DNA of 64,000 nucleotides from contig OX438744.1 in the NCBI GenBank assembly GCA_949316235.1, positions 38,915,278 through 38,979,277 on the forward strand, given 5' to 3'. The translations under genes and the position numbers were made by a program. Shown here piece by piece: positions 52,846 to 62,560 of the stretch (positions are counted from its first letter, which is position 1; each line of letters opens with the position of its first letter). This DNA is from Oegoconia quadripuncta. Lineage: Eukaryota; Arthropoda; Insecta; Lepidoptera; Autostichidae. A model generated the notes under the pieces. It was not told the origin of the DNA and searched no databases. It saw only the letters and a program-made list of their open reading frames with translations.

Positions 52846-52959
52846 AATAATAGCAGTCTTTTACAGGATGCACTTCGATGTGCGTGTGTTGCAATTACAT
52901 AATCTTATTCCACCATCGCCGGCGTGGAGAAGGATTCCACCCGTATGTAGTTAACATAA
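52846..52959 (+). mobile_element. LINE-B internal fragment
   Basis: CAGTCTTTTACAGGATGCAC, GCAATTACATAATCTTATTC and GGATTCCACCCGTATGTAGT align with the start of 39002-39380 with a deletion; the rest of the element is missing. Confidence 0.72.
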
Positions 52960-52974
52960 ATTGTTATTTTTTTA

Positions 52975-53386
52975 TTGGGTCTTTACCTATGAAATTGGAG
53001 TTCTTTTTTCTTCGTCAATCATATATATACCAATTCCTGCGATTTTCACAGATATCCAAATTTGTTTTTTATTTGGAAAATGGAATATTATTTCAAGGTT
53101 TCACATGAAATATTTTTTAATTTCTGGGCTAAATCACATAATAAAAAAATTGAACAGAGCTCTTTTCATGTGCTTCCCATAATCATTACTTAGATTCGCT
53201 GAAACTTTTATAAGGCGGTTACTTTTAAAAATTAACGCTGCCTATACTTAACTTAATGTTATCCGATAATACACAAAAAGTTTAGCTAAATTTGGATTTG
53301 CCGTTACCAAAAAAAATCAAAAATGTTTGTATGGAGAAAACAGAAATTCTTCATACAAAACGCCAATTTCATAGGTAAGGACCTAA
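52975..53386 (+). mobile_element. MITE-M, full length (412 bp)
   Basis: TA / TTGGGTCTTTACCTATGAAA ... TTTCATAGGTAAGGACCTAA. The base pair after the right end is CA rather than TA. It lies between a T-rich tract (TTGTTATTTTTTTA) and AAAG of the exon candidate that follows. Confidence 0.85.
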
Positions 53387-53391
53387 CAAAG

Positions 53392-53510
53392 CGTCATCCG
53401 GTGCTGCGTTCGTCTCCAAGAAAAAGGCGGCGGAGGCTCGCCTTGCTGCTCAAGAGTCGGGAGTGGAGCTGGATGATGCTGGGCGAGACGAAGATATCTT
53501 TGTGTTTTAA
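53392..53510 (+). CDS. Host terminal-exon candidate, 119 nt
   Basis: From the AG at 53390-53391 the frame (CG)-TCA-TCC is open to a TAA at 53508: SSGAAFVSKKKAAEARLAAQ then ESGVELDDAGRDEDIFVF stop. Codons favour G or C in third positions, unlike the surrounding AT-rich DNA, and the peptide has a lysine/alanine helix followed by an acidic end. If MITE-M is removed, the AAAG acceptor is preceded by a T-rich tract. Its first two bases complete a codon with the single base left by the donor at 19625 (g+CG, alanine). Protein not recognised; a LINE ORF remnant is the main alternative. Confidence 0.45.
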
Positions 53511-53514
53511 CATC

Positions 53515-53705
53515 TGATGATTTTTATCAAATCGGGGACGTCTTAAAGAAAGGACAAGTCAAGAGTACCCTAAACCGACGAGCATTGAACAACCTTATGA
53601 GAGTGAAGGAAGCAGAAGAGGTATGTCACGATCGTAGCACGTGGAAGTCTGTGGTCTCTGTCTACCCCTACTTGAAACAGGCGTGGCATTATGTATGTAT
53701 GTACG
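53515..53705 (+). mobile_element. LINE-D 3' end
   Basis: Open frame with IGDVLKKGQVKSTLNRRALN, NLMRVKEAEEVCHDRSTWKS and VVSVYPYLKQA, ending in (TATG)n at 53690. RTE-like. It starts a few bases after the stop of the exon candidate. Confidence 0.8.
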
Positions 53706-54123
53706 TATTTTATCATTATTATGTCTTTATACCATTTCGTTTAGTTACGGACTCCGTGCGAAGTTGCTGGAAAATCATGTTCCGAGATATTAGCACCCCA
53801 ATGAGTACCTACACGGCTTACATGTCAATATCACACAGCCTGTATAAGGTATTAATATTGAGCAAGCCGTGATTACCATTCCGCCGCGTCACGCGCGTGT
53901 AACGATTTCAAAACTTCGATCACCCTGTGAATATTTAGCAGCACAATCTACATTTTCGAACGTCATCCCGTAGGGGTTTTATCTGTAGATTCATTATTCG
54001 GGCACATTCAAGGTCTGTGGTATTATACTGGAGAGAATGTAGGTACCACAGAGGGAACTCAGATTATATTCCCAAAGTCCAGTGAGGCTACACTTTTAAC
54101 TTCATATAATCTTAAAGGCCATG
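53706..54123. other. No gene recognised
   Basis: Mixed; CCGCCGCGTCACGCGCGTGT at 53881 is a short CG-rich patch. Confidence 0.3.
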
Positions 54124-54449
54124 TTTTTTATGCACATATTTTTTTCTATGCACTTGACCTCAATCACACCTGATGTTAAGTGAAGATGGGGCCGAAAGTG
54201 GAAGCGTACTGACCCGGAAACCCAAATATTTGGGGAACTGGCTATCTTATCTCTGACAACCGGAACACAATAATGCTATTAACATTGCTGTTTGGCGGCA
54301 GATTTAGATAACATGGTGGTAGCTAGCCAGGCGGACATTTAAAATGCCCTACCACCAACCAAACCGAGTACTTAACATGTACCCCACTGGGGATCGAACC
54401 CGCAACCTCCGATTCGTAAACCGTGTTTACATTGAGCCACGGAGGCGGT
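54124..54449 (-). mobile_element. SINE-1, near full length
   Basis: TTTTTTATGCACATATTTTT, CACTTGACCTCAATCACACC to GAGCCACGGAGGCGG. Confidence 0.88.
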
Positions 54450-54554
54450 TGAAATGGATAGAGTACCTATCAGTAATAGATTAAACATGTTTTCTTACAA
54501 ATCGGTAGCTTGCTTTAGATATAGTATAGATAAATAAAAAAATAAAAAAATAAG

Positions 54555-55560
54555 AAGTAAGAAATGAAATGAAATGAAAATCATTTATTCATGTAGGCAA
54601 TACAATATGCACTTATGAACGTCATTTGTTTTTTAAACTACCACTAGCTCGGAACGCGACCACTACTGAGAAGAGCTAGCGAGAAACTCAGAGGGTTTGT
54701 CTCTTTTCAATAAATCATGTACAATCAAGAAAGGTTACAACAATTTTATATATCGTGTAGAGGAGCCGTTTAATCCCATGGATTACTTTCATTAATATAG
54801 TCTGAAATTTTGTAATATCCCTTTTTACATAATTTTTGTTTTATAATAAGTTTAAATTTATTAAGCGGAAGATTCCGTATATCCATGGGAACCTTGTTGT
54901 AGAAGCGCACACATTGACCTCTGAATGACTTATTAACTTTACTAAGTCTACTAAAAGGTACAGCTAATTGATTTTTGCTCCTTGTATTGACATTATGTCG
55001 GTCACAATGTTTCTCGAATGAATATATATTTCTCTTAACATATACAAGATTTTCATATATATATTGTGACGAAAATGTTAAAATATTAATTTCTTTAAAT
55101 ATTTGTCTTAATGTATCTCTTGACCTTAATTTATAAATTGCACGAATAGCTCGTTTCTGTAAGAGAAATATGCTATCTGTATCAGCAGCGTTTCCCCACA
55201 GCAAGATACCATATGACATCAAGCTGTGAAAGTAGCTGAAGTAGACTAAGCGCGCTGTTTCAATATCACAGATATTTCGAATTTTCTTAACAGCATATGC
55301 GGCAGAACTGAGTCTTTTCATTAGTTTTTTAATATGGGGTCCCCACTGTAACCGAGAATCTAAAGTCATACCAAGGAATACAGTTGTGTCCACAAGTTCC
55401 AACTGTTCATGTTTAATTCTTATTTTGGTGGCAACCTGTTCAACATTAGGTAATGAAAATCTAAGACATTTCGTTTTGTTCTCATTATCACCGTCTATCA
55501 GAAATAGACTTATCACCGTCTTATTCATAAAAAATTACAAACGCAAGATAAGCCTGTTTT
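54555..55560 (-). mobile_element. LINE-A, longest copy
   Basis: Reversed tail TGAAATGAAATGAAAATCAT at 54565, UTR to 54769, then the open reading frame described separately. The tail is (ATTTC)n here rather than (GATTTT)n, so it may be a sister family with a shared protein end. Truncated 5' near 55560. Confidence 0.85.
54770..55528 (-). pseudogene. LINE-A reverse-transcriptase C-terminal ORF, 252 aa
   Basis: Unbroken 252-codon frame. Order of motifs: TKCLRFSLPNVEQ (about 20-30), LVDTTVFLGMTLDSRLQWGP (about 45-65), LSSAAYAVKKIR, ARLVYFSYFHSLMSYGILLW (about 90-110), LLQKRAIRAIYKLRSRDTLR, INILTFSSQYIYENLVYVKR, RLSKVNKSFRGQCVRFYNKV and YYKISDYINESNPWD at the end. This is the region after the YADD catalytic core of a non-LTR reverse transcriptase; the endonuclease and core are missing, so it cannot act alone. 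The first ATG is only where the truncated frame happens to open. It is the best-preserved protein sequence in the window, hence a fairly young insertion. Confidence 0.85.
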
Positions 55561-55754
55561 AGTTAAAGTATGTTTTGTCTCTGTCGTTCATAAGGAAATG
55601 TTGCAATGAAAGAAAGTGACAAAACATACTTTATCTAAAAGAGGTTTATAAAGTGTAAATGTTTATGAATAAGAGGGTTAGATTAAAGTTACCACTGTTT
55701 CGTTGCGTCGGAGAATATACAAAGAACCCCTGTAACTATTTACATTTATAATTT

Positions 55755-56025
55755 GACGATCTGTTTGGTGTAGTGGTTAGAAACTCTGCTACTACACGAA
55801 ATGGTCGCGGGTTCGAATCCCGCTAGGGGCATGTTTGTATGTTTGTATGATGTACAGACATGTGTTCCCGAGTTATGGATGTTTTTCATTTATACATTTA
55901 CAAAAAAAAAATATTTGTGTAGTTTATTCAACCATCTAGTATCCATAACACAAGCCTAGATGCTTACTGTGGACCTAGATGGCGCTGTGTGTTTGTGCAA
56001 AGATATTTGTTATTATTATTATTAT
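55755..56025 (+). mobile_element. SINE-2, near full length
   Basis: GACGATCTGTTTGGTGTAGT, A box TGGTGTAGTGGTTAG, B box GGTTCGAATCC, tail TTATTATTATTATTA. Confidence 0.9.
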
Positions 56026-56082
56026 AAAAAAAAATCACCAAGGTAAATATCACGACTCGATAAACTATTTTTAGAAAATATA

Positions 56083-56170
56083 AAGTAGCTGTTCATTAAT
56101 TTTTTAGAAAATTGTTAGTTAGTCTTAGCATCTTCTACAACGCAATGAAGTTCACGGTGGTAACTTTAAA
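56083..56170 (+). repeat. Repeat V, copy 2
   Basis: TTCATTAATTTTTTAGAAAA and CATCTTCTACAACGCAATGA, matching 38893-38985. Confidence 0.5.
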
Positions 56171-56249
56171 TATTGTGGGGGTTATAACTAAATAACTATA
56201 CCTAAGCTACAGAATGTTTTAAAACGTGACGTTATGTATGTATGTATGT

Positions 56250-56547
56250 ATATAAATCAATAACTCGGGCTCACATATATCAATGAGAACATATATATTT
56301 AAAAACAGTAACTAATAAAGAGATGGAATATAAACTAGAACAAATGTAAAAAAATGCAGGGTAAAAAAAAAGGCAAGGTACCCAAAACGCTGGCAGCGTT
56401 TCCTCGTTGTATGCAGATACTTAAGCGTATACTTATACTTACTTGTATCAATTCAACATACAAACATATGCCCCTACCGGGATTCCAACCTGCGACCTCT
56501 AGAGATAGCGGTCAAGGTCCCACATCACTATACCAAACAAGTCGTCA
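56250..56547 (-). mobile_element. SINE-2 with internal extra DNA
   Basis: Body part AATAACTCGGGCTCACATAT at 56256 and head part CAAACATATGCCCCTACCGG to ACCAAACAAGTCGTC at 56460-56547; about 160 bp of unrelated A-rich DNA lie between. Confidence 0.65.
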
Positions 56548-56938
56548 TTAATGAACACCATCAAGTGAGTAACACATTTATCAAACCATTCCCCAAACAT
56601 GTCTGCAGATGATCGTCCATTTTCAAATAATCCCGTGAAAACGTTAAACGATGGGTTTAGTTCCTTTACACCAGACCCATCAATACTACGGCTTTGTATT
56701 CTCAATCATTTTGACATATGTTTACTATTTACAGCAGCCATTAAATAATAATTATTCCCCTCCAACACTTAAACGTTTTTACAATTGGACAAGTGATTCA
56801 AGCGATGGCCAATTGCCAAAATATTTCCGCGGCGCCACTCAATAATGTCATTTTAATTGCGGACAAGAGTGAATGGAATTTCAGTAGAAACATCGCATCA
56901 TTATTTTTATCTGTTGTTACTGAAGTAAGAATGGGGTT
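56548..56938. other. No gene recognised
   Basis: Frames of 60-80 codons have no support. Confidence 0.3.
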
Positions 56939-56946
56939 AAGAAAGT

Positions 56947-57418
56947 TAGTGATGCAACGGATCTCTGTTTCTGTTTCCGCAAGTGCGGAAGTTCCGCGCG
57001 CTCTTCAACATTCGTTTCTGCTTCTGTTTCCGCTACTTTTATAACGGAGATACAATCGGAAGTTTACGACGGCTGGAGTTACAATACGCATGCGCGCATG
57101 TCATATATACGAAGAACACCGGAACAGATTGTTAGGTGCAAAAGCGGCCAAATCACTTTTCATAAAATATAACTTACCACTACTTAATTTTCAATATTAA
57201 TAAAATGTTCAGTTGCAAAGTTGCAATACTGTTTTCTATAGTAGATTTCTAATATATCTATTTCTAATCTAGATTTGGTGTATTTGATACTTAATAAAGT
57301 AAATATATTTGTAAATTTGTTTTTTTTTATATTATTTACACTTCCGTTTCTGCTAAAATTTACTTTTGACATCTGTTTCCGTTTCTGGTTGCGCTAAGAC
57401 ACTTCCGTTGCATCACTA
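56947..57418. mobile_element. MITE-H: hAT-like element, 472 bp
   Basis: Perfect 8-bp duplication AAGAAAGT at 56939-56946 and 57419-57426. Left end TAGTGATGCAACGGATCTCT, right reverse complement TAGTGATGCAACGGAAGTGT; the first 15 bases match. Subterminal GTTTCTGTTTCCG-type motifs repeat several times near both ends. The 8-bp duplication and TAG/CAG-type TIR fit the hAT superfamily. No transposase frame. Confidence 0.88.
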
Positions 57419-57518
57419 AAGAAAGTCATAGATTTCACGTTTCTCGTAACCCTAGCAAAGAGGTTTTAATTTCTAGCGCCTAATAACTTAAATACGCACA
57501 CTCCAAACACAACAAAAC

Positions 57519-57950
57519 AAATGCAACTTAATTACAAATTACAAATTAATCTGTGCTCCTTTCATATCTTCTCTCTATACCTTAGCACAATCCTGTTGTC
57601 GCTTATTATTATTATTTTATATATCAATAAATATTTACTTAGTACACCTATATATTTACATTTGTATTTTGTTGCTATTTATGGGTGCTATGTTGTCTAT
57701 TGATCTAAGTATGTATGTGTATGTAAATATATGAAATCTATTCAAGTAGTTTGTATCTGCATCCCTATTTAATACCGCACAACCTACCTATTTCAAATGT
57801 ACTGTCCTTATACCCAATGGTTGCATGGAAGAGATCGCTTATAGTGATAAGGTCGCCAAATTGTACATTCTATTCTTACCACTTTTCTGAAACTGTATTT
57901 TCTTTTCTGTTGTGCAATAAAGTGTACAATATTTGTACAAAGTAATAAGC
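57519..57950 (+). mobile_element. LINE-F 3' UTR
   Basis: GGTTGCATGGAAGAGATCGC, GTGATAAGGTCGCCAAATTG and GTTGTGCAATAAAGTGTACA. The upstream part is AT-rich UTR without coding sequence; the 5' boundary is a guess. Confidence 0.7.
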
Positions 57951-58119
57951 GTTTTAGAAAGCTACTACGCGAGTAGAGAAGATATATTCCAGGAATTACA
58001 CAGTTTTGAATCTGCACTGGGGTCCAAATGAACCCCGCGCATGTAGTTAAGGGTTAAAGTAAAAGAAAATAAGTTTTACATAAATCATCAACAGCCTCAC
58101 ACGTTCACACTGTTGAGGC

Positions 58120-58352
58120 ACGGCCTTCTCTTACTGGGAGGGAATGGGCTATAAATTCACAACGCGCCCCATTGCGAATCGGCGGATTTTTGTCAGACTA
58201 GTGGCCACCTGACAGTCAGTGTTTTTAAGCCACCGACTTAGCTTAACGACTGCCTTCAACTGAAAACAACCAGAACTCATTATTTAACGGAAACACTCGT
58301 ATTAAAATGCCACTAGTGGTCACCCATCCAAGAAAGGCACCTGGAGTTCTAG
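58120..58352 (-). mobile_element. SINE-5S, most complete copy
   Basis: Head at the right: minus strand GTTTCCGTTAAATAATG then TTGGATGGGTGACCACTAG (5S control region). Body: CTAAGTCGGTGGCTTAAAAA, CACTGACTGTCAGGTGGCCA, CTAGTCTGACAAAAATCC, down to GGGCGCG and CCATTCCCTCCC. It abuts LINE-A at 58355. Confidence 0.72.
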
Positions 58353-58354
58353 TA

Positions 58355-58912
58355 TAACCTTTTCGTCACAGTTCATTTTTGAAAATCTAATATATGTCAA
58401 AAAAAATATAGCATCATTTAGGAAAAATAGTGATAAACATGATGTCAATACGAGAAATAAAGATAAACTTGCAGGTCACATAAGTCGCCTCCACAAAGTC
58501 AGTAATTCATTGAAAGGGTTATGTATACGCTTTTTCAATAAAGTTCCTGTTGATATACAAAATCTTCCTTTCAATAAATTTAAAGATACTTTATAACAGA
58601 AACTTATGGAAAGCATATTATAAAATATCAGATTATTTAGATGATAAACAATCATGGACATAACCAGCCCGTTCGCATAACCAGGCTATTTCACAATTAA
58701 TAATGAAATATTATAACATTAAATAATAATTAATAATTTTGTAATATAAAAACCTTTTTTTAAAAAGAGCGACCTCTCGAGTTTTATGCTTGTTCTTCTC
58801 AGGGGAAATTTCCTTTTGAACAAGCAGTAGCTTTAAAAATGTAAAATCTGACTATTTTAAGTGTACCCTGTGTACCTACAAAATAAAGCATTTTTTGATT
58901 TTGATTTTGATT
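58355..58912 (+). mobile_element. LINE-A, 5'-truncated, broken frame
   Basis: TTTTCGTCACAGTTCATTTT to the (GATTTT)n tail. ACTTTATAACAG makes a stop where sisters have ACTATAAAACAG, and several bases are lost at TTATGGAAAGC. Otherwise close to 42960-43702. Confidence 0.87.
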
Positions 58913-59052
58913 ACTAAATTTCATCGTTATCGTCATCGGTTACGTTCTGACATGTGATTGGTTGGCGCATCGCTCGTTCGGCAATTTGACGGTTTCTCAT
59001 TGGTCAACGTAATCGATGACGATACCGATGAAGCTGCGTAATCTAAGCGCAG
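58913..59052. other. Short inverted pair
   Basis: CATCGTTATCGTCATCGGTTACG and CGTAATCGATGACGATACCGATG are near-inverted at 58922-59028, flanking CGCATCGCTCGTTCGG. Perhaps a tiny MITE. Confidence 0.4.
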
Positions 59053-59243
59053 GTGGTTGGTAAACTACACAAATACATTTTTTTTTGTAAATAAATACAT
59101 ATATATATATAAATGAAAAACATCCATAACTCGGTGTGTCGTGTCCGTATTCATCATACAAACCCATGCCCCTAGTGGGATTCGAACTCGTGACTTTGTG
59201 TAGCAGTCAGGATTTCTAAACCCAACACTAAAGAAGGTTGTCA
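59053..59243 (-). mobile_element. SINE-2, partial
   Basis: GTTGGTAAACTACACAAATA, ACATCCATAACTCGG and CCCCTAGTGGGATTCGAAC; the distal (3') part is missing. Confidence 0.82.
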
Positions 59244-59537
59244 ATGAACTAACGGACATGTGAAATATAATACTGATAGAACTCTGTTCGGTTCTACCCC
59301 CAAATCATAAGAGCCCTCTAAAAATGCCTACCCACAATAGAAGTGTGCACGTTAAAGCACTCCATCCGGATATGTACACAGTGTAACCAGACTCTAATGA
59401 CCGCTATGAACGACTGCTGTATTGATCAAGTGGTATAATGAGGGTTTACTATCACATACGGTGAGTTTTTTTACCGCAAGGAAAAAAGTAGGGCATATTA
59501 GATAAATGAAATAGAATTTATTGGCATAGGCAGTTTA
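59244..59537. other. No gene recognised
   Basis: Mixed sequence. GAAATAGAATTTATTGGCAT at 59508 looks like a reversed LINE tail. Confidence 0.35.
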
Positions 59538-60018
59538 ATGTTATTTATTCTGATAATCATAATTTGAATACTAGAAACAAAAATAAAATTGAAATTCCAC
59601 AATTTAGACTTAGCAAGGTTAGCACATCCTTTGTGGGACACAGCATACGCTTTTACAATAAAATACCAGAACATGTATTGAGTTTAACAGAGCAGAAATT
59701 TAAATGCCACATTAAAGAAACTCTGTGTAAGAAGGGTTATTACAGGATAGATGATTATTTAGGCGATAAGGAGGTCTGGTGTTAGCTGGTCGTTATGTTA
59801 ATTGCTATTGTTTTGTAATATGTAATATAAAATGTAATATTATTGTAAAGATGGAAACTAGTTGGAAAGATGTGTTGTTGCGGAGTTTCTTGTCGCTTCT
59901 TCTCCCTAACCATAACACCTTGTGAAGCGATGTAGATTAAAAAAAATAACATGTTGACTTTCAATAAGTGATATTTTTGTGTATCCTACATTGAATAAAA
60001 TATTTTTGATTTTGATTT
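59538..60018 (+). mobile_element. LINE-A2, 5'-truncated, open frame
   Basis: Frame with NTRNKNKIEIPQFRLSKVST, SFVGHSIRFYNKIPEHVLSL and YYRIDDYLGDKEVWC stop at 59783, then UTR with CTTGTCGCTTCTTCTCCCTA and tail TTTTTGATTTTGATTTT. Inverted counterpart at 14755-15166. Confidence 0.87.
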
Positions 60019-60208
60019 TTTAAAACCATCGACGACGCACGCGTCGGCCGGAGATTGATATGCGGCTGGCGATTATTAAATACACAGCAATATCCAATTT
60101 TTTTTTATAGTTTATAGAATATATATCATAACTTATTTTTTTTTTCGTAGAGTCAAATCGACCTGACAAGACGGTGTTTAGTTTAACCTTCGTCAATACT
60201 TTTATAAT
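60019..60208. other. No gene; LINE-E trace
   Basis: CGGAGATTGATATGCGGCTG at 60050 repeats a phrase next to LINE-E at 38625. Confidence 0.4.
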
Positions 60209-60663
60209 ATAGCATATCATAGAAAAATAGTGATAAACATGATGTCTATACAAGAAATAAAGATAAACTTGCAGGTCACATAAGTCGCCTCCGTAAAGTC
60301 AGTAATTCATTCAAAGGGTTATGTATACGCTTTTTCAATAAGGTTCCAGTTGATATACAAAATCTTCCTCTCAATAAATTTAAAGATACTATAAAACAGA
60401 AACTTATTACAAAGTGTATTATAAAATATCAGACTATTTAGATGATAATCATCCCTGGACATAATCAGATCGTTCGCATGCCAGGTCATTTCACAATTAA
60501 TAATAAAATATAAAACCTTTATGTAAAATCATAGCCTGATTTTAAAAGAGCAACCCTTCGAGTTTGTTGCTTGTGCTTCTCAGGGGAAAATTGCATTTTG
60601 AAGTTGTTAAAAAAAATTTAATATTGACTATTTTAAGTGTACTCTGTGTACCTACAAAATAAA
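60209..60663 (+). mobile_element. LINE-A cut at its 3' signal, fused to SINE-3
   Basis: GCAGGTCACATAAGTCGCCT, GTTCCAGTTGATATACAAAA through GTGTACCTACAAAATAAAG, where sisters continue CATTTTTTGATTTT but this one changes to SINE-3. A short loss near TTACAAAGTG breaks the frame. Confidence 0.85.
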
Positions 60664-60888
60664 GATTGGTGTAGTGGATAGTGACCCTGTCAGCGAAATC
60701 AACGGTTGCTGGTTCGAATCCCGCGAGGGGTAAATGTTTGTATGATGAATACGAACATTTATTCCCGAGTCATGGATGTTTATATAAATATTTATGTATG
60801 GTTATCCGTTATCTAGTGTCCATAGTACAAGCTTTGCTTAGTTTGGGACTAGATGATTGGTGTAATTGTCCGTTATATTAAAAAAAAA
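60664..60888 (+). mobile_element. SINE-3, first bases missing, fused to LINE-A
   Basis: GATTGGTGTAGTGGATAGTG, B box-like GGTTCGAATCC, to GATGATTGGTGTAATTGTCC and an A run. The head lacks about 6 bases (GCGACC) present at 45601. Confidence 0.88.
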
Positions 60889-61248
60889 GCTTATTTGACT
60901 TTGACTTGTCTTCCCATCTTCAAACTACAAGTAATACAGCTAGTTCCGCTGCCGCCTCAGCAGAAAGCGTTAAGTGAAGCAGTTGAATGGAGATGACCTA
61001 CTTGTACCGCTTGGCGTAGAAACGCTTAGGCGTAGGTACCAGATTTTGCTTTTTCAGGTAATTTATAAATGCATTTTTGTCCTAGTTAGCAGATCACAAG
61101 ACCTCAATCGTAGAGCTAAGCAAAAGGTAAAATTGTAACGGTGTCGTTCTTTTGAGCTACTCATTGGTGGGCAAGTATCCAGGCACATTGGTGATTTTGA
61201 ACGGCCAACGCGTGCGATTAGACGGTACATTGAATAAAGTGGTCACGA
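60889..61248. other. No gene recognised
   Basis: Mixed composition, no assigned repeat. Confidence 0.3.
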
Positions 61249-61452
61249 TTTTTTTTATGCATAACGGGTTTGTACTTGACCTCAATCACATCTGATGTTA
61301 AGTGAAGATGAGGTCGAAGGTCGAAGCGTACTGACCCGGAAACCCCAACACATTTGGGGGACTGGCTGTCTTATCTCTGACAACCGGAACACAACAATGC
61401 TATTAACATTGCTGATTGGCGGCAGATTTAGATAAGATGGTGGTAGCTAGCG
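61249..61452 (-). mobile_element. SINE-1, head missing
   Basis: TTTTTTATGCATAACGGGTT to AGATAAGATGGTGGTAGCTA. Confidence 0.87.
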
Positions 61453-61817
61453 GTTAAATGGTGATTCAGATGCCTTTTAATTTATCAAATTATATATTAC
61501 TTTAATGAATTATTACACAGACTCACTTAGGCGTATTACCAGCGCGGAGGTTCCAACCAAACTGTCCCCTTTCTCGAATCAAAACGACGACGGATTTACT
61601 CGTGAAAGATCGGTACCATTCGGCCCGACGATGTTCGTTATGAACCTTCGCGCGGAAACAAACCCCACTAATCGAAGTAATTCCTTCTTATGTCTAATTA
61701 ACAATAAGTTTTCCATATTATACTTTTAAAAATATTATTTAAAATTACAAAGGTAAAATTATGTTACGTGCGACAACAGGTAAATAATAGGATGTTAATT
61801 TTTATCAAGTAACTAAA
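61453..61817. other. Unassigned, one coding-like stretch
   Basis: 61520-61676 (plus) reads VPTKLSPFSNQNDDGFTRER and SVPFGPTMFVMNLRAETNP with balanced codon use, but possible splice sites (GCGGAG on the left, CGAA/GTAATT on the right) are poor. Not called as an exon. Confidence 0.3.
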
Positions 61818-61900
61818 CGTTTCCATGGCTTAGTGGTTAAGTATTCTGAGGTTCAGACAACTGATAGTGAGTTCAAATCTAGTAGAAAGATTGCCAAGCC
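61818..61900 (+). mobile_element. tRNA-like SINE head
   Basis: CATGGCTTAGTGGTTAAGTA (A-box-like) and GTGAGTTCAAATCTAG (B-box-like) at tRNA spacing; no matching acceptor stem. Confidence 0.5.
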
Positions 61901-61976
61901 AAGTGTTAAAGTAAAAAGTGAAATTTATATTGAATTAATAATTTGAAATACATAAATATGTCGTAGATAGCGATAG

Positions 61977-62130
61977 ATTCCTGAATCCTACAACCTTGGG
62001 ATCTTCAAGAGCAGAGTGAATAGGCATTTACTGAGATCGCGTGCTTCATCTTCGACCACATCGTCACTTTCCATCAGGTGAGATTGTAGTCAAACGTGAA
62101 TCCAGTCAATCATAAAAAAAAAAAAAAAAA
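61977..62130 (+). mobile_element. LINE-B 3' end
   Basis: TCCTGAATCCTACAACCTTG, CATCAGGTGAGATTGTAGTC and an A run of about 22. Starts at VFPES of the protein end. Confidence 0.85.
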
Positions 62131-62139
62131 AAAAAAGAT

Positions 62140-62560
62140 TAGTGATGGCGTTCATTATTCAAACGGTCAACTGACTATCATAATACGCGGTTAATGGGAA
62201 GTGGGACTGGTGGCGCTGGTGTCGCCGGGGGTGTGCGGTGACGGCGTTGACAGTAGTACAAGGTCTGCGCATCGAGAATGGGACACACTTTGCTACCAGC
62301 CTTCAAAGGAGTCGGAGCTCCACTGAACACATCAACGACTGTGAGTGATTTGATTATTATCACCGACGCTTGGAAGAATCGGGTGAGTCGTTAGCTAATA
62401 GGAAGTTGATCATGGGATTTGAGCAAGGAGGAATTGAAGACCAGGTCCGGTTGAATTCCACAGACTGCACGCGGGGGCCAAGTTGTATGGCATGAGGGGT
62501 GTGCAAATGTTTTCTATTCAACAGAAAGCATCTCAGGTTTCATGGTCATAATCGAGTGTG
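62140..62560 (+). repeat. Repeat R1, uninterrupted copy
   Basis: GGTGGCGCTGGTGTCGCCGG, GACGCTTGGAAGAATCGGGT, GAGCAAGGAGGAATTGAAGA and CATCTCAGGTTTCATGGTCA align in order with 1110-1403 plus 2062-2200. Not recognised. Confidence 0.6.

Noticed and set aside
5785..61900. tRNA genes at the tRNA-like A/B-box sequences
   Set aside because: All occur as heads of repeated elements with SINE bodies, or lack a paired acceptor stem. None looks like a functional tRNA.
62178..62363. A gene in repeat R1 (61 codons, minus)
   Set aside because: The frame is not kept in the second R1 copy near 1.1-1.4 kb.
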